From DASUPK01 sp046732465 (lineage in GTDB: Bacteria; Actinomycetota; Thermoleophilia; Solirubrobacterales; 70-9), in NCBI GenBank assembly GCA_046732465.1, contig JBKPND010000013.1, positions 1 to 22,731 on the forward strand: a stretch of 22,731 nucleotides of DNA, written 5' to 3'. The notes beneath the pieces are model-generated. The model did no database searches, had not been told where the DNA came from, and worked only from the letters and a program-made list of their open reading frames with translations. Both the position numbers and the translations under genes were made by a program. Numbering within the stretch: the stretch's first letter is position 1; each line of letters starts with the position of its first letter. Positions 1 to 6,700 of the stretch are shown piece by piece.

Positions 1-225
1 CTGCTCTGCGAGCTGATCCGCGAGGTGCACGAGGAGAACGGCGGCTGCTACCTGGTGATCAGCCACGATCTCGGGACCGCGCGCCGGATCGCCGACTTCC
101 TCGCGGTGCTCTGGAAGGGCCGGATCGTCGAGTCGGGCCCCTCGGATGAGCTCTTCGCCTCGCGCAACGAGTTCGTCAGCCAGTTCCTGAACGCGGACGT
201 CAAGGGCCCCCTGGCGATGGACTAG
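1..225 (+). CDS. Mce-associated (MlaF/Mkl-like) ABC transporter ATPase, C-terminal fragment
   Basis: The reading frame is open from base 1, so the gene starts upstream of the window and only its last 74 residues are present. The fragment carries the segment after Walker B, including the switch (H-loop) histidine in VISHDLGTARRIAD, then LWKGRIVESGP and a C-terminal tail ending in KGPLAMD. That tail resembles the ATPases of Mce/MlaFEDB-type lipid importers in actinobacteria, where FVxQFL...GPLxMD is typical as I recall. The protein would energise lipid uptake at the cytoplasmic membrane. Walker A and the ABC signature lie outside the window, so the subfamily rests on the tail alone. A general ABC ATPase is certain; the Mce assignment is likely. 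Confidence 0.85.
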   Translation: MLCELIREVHEENGGCYLVISHDLGTARRIADFLAVLWKGRIVESGPSDELFASRNEFVSQFLNADVKGPLAMD

Positions 226-243
226 CGCCGCCTCGGGCGGCGC

Positions 244-249
244 TACGGT
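244..249 (+). promoter_or_regulatory. Candidate -10 box (TACGGT) for a leaderless gene
   Basis: TACGGT fits the actinobacterial TANNNT -10 and ends 5 nt before GTG 255 and 8 nt before ATG 258. Transcription would begin at about 256, leaving almost no leader. There is no Shine-Dalgarno. The same hexamer stands before starts at 8024 and 16062. No clear -35 is visible. Confidence 0.45.
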
Positions 250-257
250 GGGCGGTG

Positions 258-503
258 ATGGCGCTGAAGCGCATCACCGACGAAAACGTGCTCGAGGCGA
301 TCGTCGAGCGAGGGGGCGACGGCTACTGCCTCGCTTCAGACGTGCTCCCTTCGTTGCCGAAGTTGAGTCACGCCGACCGGCGACGCGCACTTCATCGCTG
401 TGTCAGCCGCGGCCTGGTGATCAAGCGCCGTGGACCGGACGGCCGGGAGCACGTGGCCATCGCAAGCGAAGGCTGGCGCCAGCTGCGGGCGCGAGCCGCC
501 TAG
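258..503 (+). CDS. Small winged-helix-like protein of unknown function
   Basis: An 81-residue protein beginning MALKRITDENVLEA. I do not recognise a named family. Its pattern (a helix with IVERGGDGYCLASDVL, a basic helix ADRRRALHRCVSRGLVIKR, then a short beta-like GREHVAI) is that of a winged helix-turn-helix, so DNA binding is plausible. The start could also be GTG 255, which adds one residue; ATG 258 fits better with a transcript starting at the TACGGT box. It converges with the DUF1918 gene, and the two stop codons overlap in one CTAG. Confidence 0.7.
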   Translation: MALKRITDENVLEAIVERGGDGYCLASDVLPSLPKLSHADRRRALHRCVSRGLVIKRRGPDGREHVAIASEGWRQLRARAA

Positions 504-697
504 GGCTGCTCAGCCTGGCTCTCGGGGCCCGCCGCGCCCGCCGCGGGCGCATAGATGCTCTCGTGCCCGTCGTCCCACTGGACGCGATAGCGCGGGGTGG
601 GCTTGTCGCCCACGACCTCCTTGACGACACCCGTCCGATGTGGGCGCTCCGTGGACTCCGCCTCGACCTTGATCCGGGTTCCGACCTCGAGCTTCAT
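500..697 (-). CDS. DUF1918 domain protein
   Basis: A 65-residue protein. It begins MKLEVGTRIKVEAESTERP and contains RTGVVKEVVGD followed by RYRVQWDDGHESIYAP, the hallmark of DUF1918: a small beta-barrel (SH3-like) domain, common in actinobacteria, with the WDDGHES motif. Its biochemical role is unknown. The start is supported by a strong Shine-Dalgarno (GGAGG about 6 nt upstream, near 704-708). The C-terminal 13 residues are a low-complexity Ala/Gly/Pro tail. It is transcribed toward the small gene at 258, and the stop codons overlap. Family assignment is confident, function is not. Confidence 0.9.
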   Translation of the reverse strand: MKLEVGTRIKVEAESTERPHRTGVVKEVVGDKPTPRYRVQWDDGHESIYAPAAGAAGPESQAEQP

Positions 698-782
698 CTC
701 TCACCTCCACTCCACGAGTTCTCTTCCGTGATACCACCGAATGCGCCGCCTGGAAAGTGGCGCGATCTTCACATTGCCTCCC

Positions 783-788
783 TAACCT
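783..788 (+). promoter_or_regulatory. Candidate -10 box (TAACCT) for the MMPL gene
   Basis: TAACCT fits TANNNT and lies exactly 7 nt before GTG 796, so the transcript would start on or next to the start codon. This leaderless arrangement is the main reason for choosing 796 rather than the in-frame GTG at 757. No Shine-Dalgarno precedes either codon. Confidence 0.4.
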
Positions 789-795
789 CAGCCTC

Positions 796-3510
796 GTGAA
801 CGAGGGGAGCTTCTTCGAGCGGGTGGCGGGCGTCTGCGTGCGCTGGCCCTGGCTCGTGATCGTGCCGATTGTGCTCCTCACGGGCGCCGGGATCTTCGCC
901 GCGACCCGGCTCGACACCGGTGCCGGGACGGACACCCTGGTCAGCAAGGGCTCCTCCGAGTACAAGGCGACGCAGGACTTCCACGAGAAGTTCGGCGACG
1001 AGCCGGTGATCGTCCTCGTCAAGGAGGATTTGCGCAAGCTCGTGCTCACCCAGGACCTCGAGCCGCTCTTCGAGCTCGAGGAGTGCTTCGCGGGCGGCAC
1101 CCAGCTGGCGGAGGCGCTTCCCCACAGGCAGAAGCAGCCGCTGCCCGCCGTCTGCGACCAGATCGCCAAGCTGCGCCCAAGCCGCTCGGTCTTCGGGCCG
1201 GCGACCTTCCTCTATCTGAGCGTCGCCGGGATCCAGCAGGCGCTTCAGGGGCAGATCGGCGGCGCCCAGGCACAGGCCCAGGCAGCCGCCGAACAGGCTC
1301 GCAAGGCAGCGGCGAAGCGGGGCGCCTCCACTTCCGAGCAGCAGGCGGCGGCCAATGCCGCGGGCCAGCAGGTGCTCGGCCAGTTCCAGCAGAGCCTCAT
1401 CCAGGTGGCGCTCCAGTACGGAATCACCTCGATCCCGCGCCTCGACGATCCCGACTTCGTCAGCAAGGTCGTCTTCGACCAGTCGAAGCCCGCCGGGACC
1501 CCCAAAGAGCGCTTCGGCTACCTCTTCCCCAACAAGGACGCAGCGCAGATCATCGTCCGCCTGCGCCCCGACATGACCGACGCCGAGCGGCATGAGGCGA
1601 TCGGCCTCTTCAAGCAGGCTGTCGACGACCCCCGCTTCAAGCTCAGTGACGGCAGCTATGTCGTCACCGGTGCGCCGGTCGTGGTCGATGCCGGCGCGCG
1701 GGAGCTCCGCAACCAGACCCTGCTGCTGCTCGGCGTCGCGGGCCTGGTCATGGCCTTGACGCTGCTACTCATCCTTCCCAGGCCGCTGCGACTGCTGCCG
1801 CTCGGCGTGGCGGTTGCGGCGGGGGCGCTCACCCTCGGCCTCGTGGCCCTCTTCGGGGGTTCGCTCACCGTCGGGGCCATCGCGATGCTGCCCGTGCTCG
1901 TCGGCCTGGCCGTCGACTACGCGATTCAGTTCCAGGCCCGCTTCAACGAGGCCAGGGCGGAGGGGGCTCCGCCCGGCCGCGCGGAAGCGGTTGCGGCAGC
2001 CGGCGGCGGCCCCGTGATCGGCGCGGCATGCCTGGCGACGATCGCCGGGTTCGCCGTCTTCGCCCTCGCGCCCAGCCCCCTGGTGCGCTCCTTCGGGCTG
2101 CTGCTCGTGATGGGCATCGCCCTGGCGTTCGCGGTCGCCCTTACCGGGGGGTTGGCGGCGCTCGGGCTCTCGGCGTGGCGTGGCCCCGCCCCCGTGGGGA
2201 CGGGTGCACCGGAGGCCCGGCGCATGGCCGGAGCCACCGCCCGCCTGCAGAAGATCGGCGTCGCCGCGATCGCGATGGCGCTCGCCAGTCCTCGTCGCGT
2301 TCTTGCCGCGGGGCTGCTCCTGGCCGTCTGTGGCTGGGTGGCGAGCGCGGGAACCAAAGTCGAGACCGACATACGCGATCTGGCGCCGTCGAACCTGAAG
2401 GCCCTCGATGACCTCAACGAGCTCGAGCAGGAGACCGGGATCTCCGGTGACGTGAACGTCACGATCAACGCGAAGGACCCCACCGATCCGGCCGTGATCT
2501 CGTGGGCCGAGGGCTTCCAGCAGCGGGTGCTGGCGCGCCACGGCTTCTCCGGCTCCAACCCGAGCTGCGCCGACGCCCAGATCTGTCCCGCCCTCTCGCT
2601 GACCGACTTCTTCGGAGGAGCCTCGTCCTCGACGGCGAGCTCGGCATCGAGCCAGAGCATCGGGGACGTCCATGCGCTCGTTCAGGCCCTGCCCTGCTTC
2701 ATCTCGCAGATCGTGATCAGCCATCAGGGCGAGTGCCGATCAACCGGCGAGACGCCGATCGGCGACACCGCGGACGTCGCCTTCGGCATCCGCGCACAAC
2801 CGCTGTCGGATCAACAGGATCTGATCGACGACATTCGCGCCCAGATCGATCCCCCGGGCGCACCGTCGCCACCCGAGGGCACGACGGTCGAGCTGGCCGG
2901 ACTGCCCGTGCTCGCCGCCGAGGCGAACACGGACCTCTCGCACAGCCGCTGGTGGCTCCCGCTGGCGGGCTTGGTCGCTGTCGGCATCGTCCTGGCCGCG
3001 ATCTACCGCTCGGTGAGACGGGCGCTGGTCCCGCTGATCCCGGTCCTGATGGCCACGGGCTGGTCCGGCCTGGTGGTCGCCGCGCTCGGCATCGCCCTCA
3101 ACCCGATGTCCGCGACACTCGGCGCACTGGTGATCGCGATCGCCACCGAGTTCAGCGTGATCCTCTCGGCCCGCTACGCCGGCGAACGGCGCGGCGGCCT
3201 CTCCGTCGGCGAGGCGCTCCGGCGCACCTACCTGCGCACCGGCGCGGCCGTGCTGGCCTCGGGCGTCACCGCGATCGCCGGCTTCGCCGTCCTCGCGATC
3301 GCCGGCCTGCCGCTGCTCGATGACATCGGGTTGATCTCCGTGGCGCCGGTTCTCCGAGACTTCGGGCTGGTCACCGTCGCCGACCTGCTGGTCGCCCTGG
3401 CGGGCGTGATGCTCGTGCTGCCCGCCGCCGTGGTCTGGTCAGAGGAGGGCTTCCGGCTTCCCTGGCGGGCGCGTCAGGCGCCGCTGGCGGCCGGCGAATC
3501 CGCTCCGTGA
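796..3510 (+). CDS. MMPL/RND-family transporter
   Basis: A 904-residue integral membrane protein with the duplicated RND layout: one N-terminal membrane segment (VIVPIVLLTGAGIFAA), a large extracytoplasmic loop, a block of membrane segments (about residues 305-460), then the same again (segment near 500, loop about 518-715, membrane block about 715-885). The first half keeps the MMPL proton-relay-like VGLAVDYAIQFQAR; in the second half the equivalent position reads AIATEFSVIL, with Glu for Asp. Residues about 148-200 are an Ala/Gln-rich, probably coiled-coil insertion. The second loop holds four cysteines and the first loop two. MMPL proteins usually export lipids or hydrophobic compounds; the substrate here is unknown. 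The stop overlaps the next gene by 4 bp. An in-frame GTG at 757 is the alternative start. Confidence 0.92.
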   Translation: MNEGSFFERVAGVCVRWPWLVIVPIVLLTGAGIFAATRLDTGAGTDTLVSKGSSEYKATQDFHEKFGDEPVIVLVKEDLRKLVLTQDLEPLFELEECFAGGTQLAEALPHRQKQPLPAVCDQIAKLRPSRSVFGPATFLYLSVAGIQQALQGQIGGAQAQAQAAAEQARKAAAKRGASTSEQQAAANAAGQQVLGQFQQSLIQVALQYGITSIPRLDDPDFVSKVVFDQSKPAGTPKERFGYLFPNKDAAQIIVRLRPDMTDAERHEAIGLFKQAVDDPRFKLSDGSYVVTGAPVVVDAGARELRNQTLLLLGVAGLVMALTLLLILPRPLRLLPLGVAVAAGALTLGLVALFGGSLTVGAIAMLPVLVGLAVDYAIQFQARFNEARAEGAPPGRAEAVAAAGGGPVIGAACLATIAGFAVFALAPSPLVRSFGLLLVMGIALAFAVALTGGLAALGLSAWRGPAPVGTGAPEARRMAGATARLQKIGVAAIAMALASPRRVLAAGLLLAVCGWVASAGTKVETDIRDLAPSNLKALDDLNELEQETGISGDVNVTINAKDPTDPAVISWAEGFQQRVLARHGFSGSNPSCADAQICPALSLTDFFGGASSSTASSASSQSIGDVHALVQALPCFISQIVISHQGECRSTGETPIGDTADVAFGIRAQPLSDQQDLIDDIRAQIDPPGAPSPPEGTTVELAGLPVLAAEANTDLSHSRWWLPLAGLVAVGIVLAAIYRSVRRALVPLIPVLMATGWSGLVVAALGIALNPMSATLGALVIAIATEFSVILSARYAGERRGGLSVGEALRRTYLRTGAAVLASGVTAIAGFAVLAIAGLPLLDDIGLISVAPVLRDFGLVTVADLLVALAGVMLVLPAAVVWSEEGFRLPWRARQAPLAAGESAP

Positions 3511-4172
3511 ACCGGCCGCGCATCTATTCGCTGATCGTGGGGATGGTGTTCATCGCCCTGATCGCGGTGGCTGGCGTCAACCTGATCTCGACGAAGAACA
3601 AGGGGGTCCTGGGCGCGCACAACGAGGGCGACCTGCCGCTCGCCCAGTTCGCCGTGCCGGACGCGCGCTCGGAAGCGGGCGGCGACGCCAACATCGCCCA
3701 GGACGACTGCGACGCGGCCCGGATCCCATGCCCGTCGGGCGACACGCGGACCCCGGCCTGCCGGGTGGACGTTCCGGGCGCGATCCGGGTGTGTGACCTC
3801 TTCGACAGGCCCCTCGTCCTCTCGTTCTGGTTCACGCGCGGCGGTGACTGCGAGGACCAGGAGGACGTCTTCGAGCAGGCGTACCGCCGCTACTCACCGA
3901 GAGTGAACTTCCTGGCCGTCGACGTGCGCGACTCCGACTCGGAGGTCCGCAAGCTGATCGCGGATCGCCACTGGACCCATCCGATCGGGCTCGACCGCGA
4001 CGGGGCGCTGTCCAACCTCTACCGCGTCGGCGGCTGCCCGACCTTCGTCTACGCCTATCCCGGCGGAGTCCTTCAGCACACCTCGATCGGCCAGCTGGAC
4101 CAGAGGCGGTTCTTCCAGAACGTCGACGCTCTGATCGCGGCGACCAAGCGGAGGGACGCAACCCTGCGCTGA
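3507..4172 (+). CDS. Membrane-anchored thioredoxin/TlpA-like protein with altered active site
   Basis: A 221-residue protein with one N-terminal membrane anchor (residues about 8-28, SLIVGMVFIALIAVAGV) and an extracytoplasmic thioredoxin-fold domain: beta strand LVLSFWF, an active-site turn, NFLAVDVRD, and the cis-proline region GGCPTFVYAYPGG. The usual WCxxC is replaced by RGGDC, so the nucleophilic first cysteine is a glycine and only the resolving position remains. Four further cysteines lie between the anchor and the fold (DDCDAARIPC and PACRVDVPGAIRVC). GTG is the start, overlapping the transporter stop in GTGA, so the genes are translationally coupled. A monothiol or structural role is more likely than classical disulfide reduction; a peroxiredoxin-like role is an alternative. 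Confidence 0.85.
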   Translation: MNRPRIYSLIVGMVFIALIAVAGVNLISTKNKGVLGAHNEGDLPLAQFAVPDARSEAGGDANIAQDDCDAARIPCPSGDTRTPACRVDVPGAIRVCDLFDRPLVLSFWFTRGGDCEDQEDVFEQAYRRYSPRVNFLAVDVRDSDSEVRKLIADRHWTHPIGLDRDGALSNLYRVGGCPTFVYAYPGGVLQHTSIGQLDQRRFFQNVDALIAATKRRDATLR

Positions 4173-4828
4173 TGCCCGAGCTGCCGGACCAATGGGAGGT
4201 CGCCCCCGAGCCGGGCTGGATCGAGCCCGGGCTGGCGGAGGAGTTCCCGGGGCTGTCCATCGTCTCCACGGCGCTCGAGAGCGCCGGCGGCCGCAGCCCC
4301 GAGGCGCTCCGCGAGCGGCTTCGAACCCTCAGCGACCGGATCGGGGGGCCGCAGGCGATTCAGCTTCGCCAGCAGCCGATTCCCTGGGCCTACCGGGTCT
4401 TCTTCCGCCACATCGGCCTCGACCCGGACACGACCCGCACGCCGATCGAGCAGTTGATCTTCGAGCGCATTCACGACGGCAGCTTCAAGAGCCGAAACCG
4501 CGTCGAGGACGCGCTGACGATCGCGATGGTGGAGGTGGGCGTCGCGCTGCGCGCATTCGATGCGGATCGGGTGGAGGGCCGCGTCGGCCTGCGCCTCTCG
4601 GCCGAGGGGGAGGCGTTCGAGGGCCGTGTCTCTCCGTTGCCGGACGGGACGCTCGTCGTCGCCGACGAGCGGCGCCCGCTCGGGATCCTCTTCGATCGCA
4701 CCGCGGAGGGCTACGGCGTCAGCCGGGGCACCGAGCGGGTGCTGCTGATCGCCATCGGCGTGCGCGGCGTGCCCGATATCGCCCTCGAGGAGGCCCTATG
4801 GGTGGCGGGAAGCGCTTTGCGGGCATAA
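4172..4828 (+). CDS. B3/4 domain protein (PheRS-beta editing-domain-like)
   Basis: A 218-residue soluble protein. The core PWAYRVFFRHIGLDP, then TPIEQLIFERIHDGSF and NRVEDALTIAMVEVGVALRAFD, matches free-standing B3/4 domain proteins, which resemble the editing domain of the phenylalanyl-tRNA synthetase beta chain. Stand-alone members are presumed to act on mischarged tRNA or free amino acids, but the substrate is not defined. The start ATG shares one base with the previous stop (TGATG), showing coupling to the thioredoxin-like gene. Nothing in the context links it to translation; its place behind a transporter may be simple operon packing. Confidence 0.85.
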   Translation: MPELPDQWEVAPEPGWIEPGLAEEFPGLSIVSTALESAGGRSPEALRERLRTLSDRIGGPQAIQLRQQPIPWAYRVFFRHIGLDPDTTRTPIEQLIFERIHDGSFKSRNRVEDALTIAMVEVGVALRAFDADRVEGRVGLRLSAEGEAFEGRVSPLPDGTLVVADERRPLGILFDRTAEGYGVSRGTERVLLIAIGVRGVPDIALEEALWVAGSALRA

Positions 4829-4891
4829 GATTCAGTTAATACGAGGGCGCGCGTAAGCGCGACCCGTGAGTCCAAGTGGAGGCTCAGATTC

Positions 4892-5446
4892 ATGCCAGAG
4901 CAGCTGCTCGAGCACCCCGGTCTCGATGAGGTGCAGATCGCACCGCAGGAGGATCTGCTGCCGCCGGCCCCACCTGAGGGGCTCGACACCGTCCTCCACG
5001 AGTACGACGAGCGCGCCGCCCGCGCCGACCTGCGCCGTCAGATCGCAGCGATGGAGCTTGCGCTCGCGCGGCTCTTCGGTTCCGCCTTCCCGCGCAAGGG
5101 AATCGACTTCGCGGTTCCGGGGGTCGGCGGTCCGCGCCTGCTCTCCGTCGACGAGCTCGAGGGGATCCGGGACGGCCTCGCGGCCCGCATCCAGGAGGTG
5201 AAGGCGGACCTGCATGGCTACGCGGTCGTCGAAGAGTCAAACCGCGAGCTGATCGAGCGGATGACCGTCGATCCGGCCTCATACAAGTGGGTGCGCGTCT
5301 ACAACGAGGACATCGGCGAGCCCGGCTGCAAGAACTGGCACGTCAAGCCCAGGTGGGGCCCTCTGGGCATGGTGATGGGCTGGTGGCGCGTCAAGATCTC
5401 CTCCGGTTGTCCGTTAGCCGAGGGGCAGCTGCCCCCTAATCACTGA
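4892..5446 (+). CDS. Conserved hypothetical protein with Trp-rich C-terminus
   Basis: A 184-residue protein with no named domain. The N-terminal part is acidic and proline-rich, the middle (residues about 45-120) is helical and charged, and the C-terminal 50 residues are distinctive: SYKWVRVYNEDIGEPGC, then NWHVKPRWGPLGM and GWWRVKISSGCP. I recall this C-terminal pattern in other Thermoleophilia proteins of unknown function. Two cysteines and several Trp/His residues in the tail could form a metal or nucleic-acid surface, but this is only a guess. A GGAGG lies about 11 nt before the ATG. The stop overlaps the next start (TGATG). Confidence 0.8.
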   Translation: MPEQLLEHPGLDEVQIAPQEDLLPPAPPEGLDTVLHEYDERAARADLRRQIAAMELALARLFGSAFPRKGIDFAVPGVGGPRLLSVDELEGIRDGLAARIQEVKADLHGYAVVEESNRELIERMTVDPASYKWVRVYNEDIGEPGCKNWHVKPRWGPLGMVMGWWRVKISSGCPLAEGQLPPNH

Positions 5447-5955
5447 TGGCGACGAAGCGACAGCGCCGCAAGCGGCGGCGGCGACAGAGCGATCCACGGC
5501 CGGCGCAGGGCCAGCCCGCCTCCGTCGCGGTCGACGACGCTCAACGCGCCAAGGCAGCCCGCCGCAGGTCCGTGCACGAGGACCGGCCACCGGCCCCCTG
5601 GGGCAGCTTCCCGCTGTCAGAGCTCGTGGTCTTCATCGGACTCGTCCTGCTGATCGCGGGTTTCTTCGTCACCCCTCCGCAGGGCTTCGTGATGATCGCC
5701 GTAGGGCTAGCGCTGGGCTCCCTCGCCGGGCTCGAGCTCTCTATCCGCGAGCACTTCGCCGGTTACCGATCGCACACGCTCGTGCTCGCCGCCGCGGTCG
5801 GGGTTCCGGTGTTCGGCGCGCTCTTCGTCGCCACCATGGTCCCCGTGCCGGTCTGCATCGCGGCGGGTCTGATGGCGTTCGGGGGCTCCGCCTGGCTCTT
5901 CACCAACGCCTTCCGCCGGCGCTCCGGCGGAGCCCTCTTCCGCCTGCGCGGCTAG
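5446..5955 (+). CDS. Small membrane protein with basic N-terminus
   Basis: A 169-residue protein. The first 25 residues are very basic (KRQRRKRRRRQ), followed by a hydrophilic stretch and about four membrane segments: LVVFIGLVLLIAGFF, GFVMIAVGLALGSLAGL, HTLVLAAAVGVPVFGALFV and VPVCIAAGLMAFGGSAWLF. It ends in a basic tail rich in Arg. No family recognised. It is translationally coupled to the upstream conserved hypothetical (shared base in TGATG). Its TAG stop overlaps the stop of the opposing mIHF-like gene in a single CTAG. Confidence 0.75.
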   Translation: MATKRQRRKRRRRQSDPRPAQGQPASVAVDDAQRAKAARRRSVHEDRPPAPWGSFPLSELVVFIGLVLLIAGFFVTPPQGFVMIAVGLALGSLAGLELSIREHFAGYRSHTLVLAAAVGVPVFGALFVATMVPVPVCIAAGLMAFGGSAWLFTNAFRRRSGGALFRLRG

Positions 5956-6386
5956 GCCAGCCGACTTGCGAGCTTCGCCTCGAGGGCGGCGACGAGGATC
6001 CGCCGCTGCCGCTCGGTCAGCGTGCCCACCTGCTTGCCCTCGCTGAGGGCGGTCGAGGAGAGCAGCTTCCGGGAACGCGCCCGGCCCCAGCGGCGCTGCG
6101 CGCAGAGGAGCTCGCCGAGGCTCATGCTGTCGACCTCCCAGGGCGAGTCCGTGATCACCTCAGTGATGCTGCGGCGGCCGGCGGAGATGTCGCGCTTCAG
6201 GGCGGCGCGGGCGAGACGGACCTTGTTGGCACGGGCGAGGGCCTCCATGCACTGAGCGGTCCCGCTCTTCTTCGTCTTCGGCTCGGATCGTTCTGAGCCG
6301 TTCTGCTGTTCGACGATCCTCGGCTCGATGCGCCGACGGGGCACGGACAGTGGGCGGGCAGGGGCAATCGTCGAAGCAGCGGACAT
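5952..6386 (-). CDS. Divergent mIHF-like (actinobacterial integration host factor) protein
   Basis: A 144-residue basic protein. Residues about 45-144 follow the pattern of actinobacterial IHF: an N-terminal helix ALARANKVRLARAALKRDI, then SAGRRSITEVI, MSLGELLCAQRRWGRARSRKLL (where the canonical protein has LLxxLPGVGKVRAxxIM) and TLTERQRRILVAALEA (canonical LGANQRxxLL). mIHF binds DNA without strong sequence specificity and bends and compacts it. Differences: a 45-residue Ser/Arg-rich N-terminal extension, and loss of the GVGK turn of the helix-two-turn-helix (RWGR instead). The canonical copy normally lies beside gmk, so this is probably a paralogue. Strong Shine-Dalgarno (GGAGGGAG) before ATG. 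Confidence 0.75.
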   Translation of the reverse strand: MSAASTIAPARPLSVPRRRIEPRIVEQQNGSERSEPKTKKSGTAQCMEALARANKVRLARAALKRDISAGRRSITEVITDSPWEVDSMSLGELLCAQRRWGRARSRKLLSSTALSEGKQVGTLTERQRRILVAALEAKLASRLA

Positions 6387-6441
6387 AAGTTCTCCCTCCT
6401 GCTAGGTCAGGAATTGTGTTGGCGGGTTGGTTGCGGCGCGG

Positions 6442-6468
6442 CCCCCAGTCGCTCTGACGAGCCGGGGG
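6442..6468 (-). promoter_or_regulatory. Stem-loop in the mIHF-like 5' leader
   Basis: In the minus-strand RNA, CCCCC (6468-6464) pairs with GGGGG (6446-6442). Within it GCUC pairs with GAGC around a GUCA tetraloop, with an asymmetric internal bulge. It lies about 55 nt before the start codon in a predicted 146-nt leader, so it could affect translation or stability. No known riboswitch class is recognised. Confidence 0.4.
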
Positions 6469-6538
6469 AAGTGGACGGTCCTCTCCTTGAATCTGACCCC
6501 GTCCGCTCCCTGCCCCGGAAGCGCGCGGCGAGGCGAAA

Positions 6539-6566
6539 CTTATACGCCTCTCGCGCCGAGGGTCAA
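6539..6566 (-). promoter_or_regulatory. Sigma70-type promoter of the mIHF-like gene
   Basis: On the minus strand TTGACC (6566-6561) is followed, after a 16-nt spacer, by TATAAG (6544-6539). This is the best housekeeping-type promoter in the window and sits in the 314-bp gap between the mIHF-like gene and the SPT-like gene. Transcription should begin near 6532, giving a leader of about 146 nt. An A-tract (CCCAAAAAATC on the plus strand) lies just upstream. The rest of the gap, 6570-6700, holds no gene I can see. Confidence 0.65.
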
Positions 6567-6700
6567 CACCCAAAAAATCATCCCGTTCGCTAAGAGCAGA
6601 TCTTTTGTCGGAGGGTGGATCGCCTGTCCATCCAGACCGTCCAACTCAAGCCCAACTCCAGCGGTCCCCATCCGGGATCGAGCCGGGCGAACCTCTCCGC

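Noticed and set aside
248..799. A 183-codon plus-strand frame
   Set aside because: It overlaps the small winged-helix gene and DUF1918 on the other strand, has no family signature and is very Arg/Pro-rich, as expected of an out-of-frame shadow.
1765..2724. A 319-codon minus-strand frame inside the MMPL gene
   Set aside because: It is a shadow of the GC-rich MMPL coding frame: its composition is dominated by Arg, Gly and Glu, and no start signal was seen.
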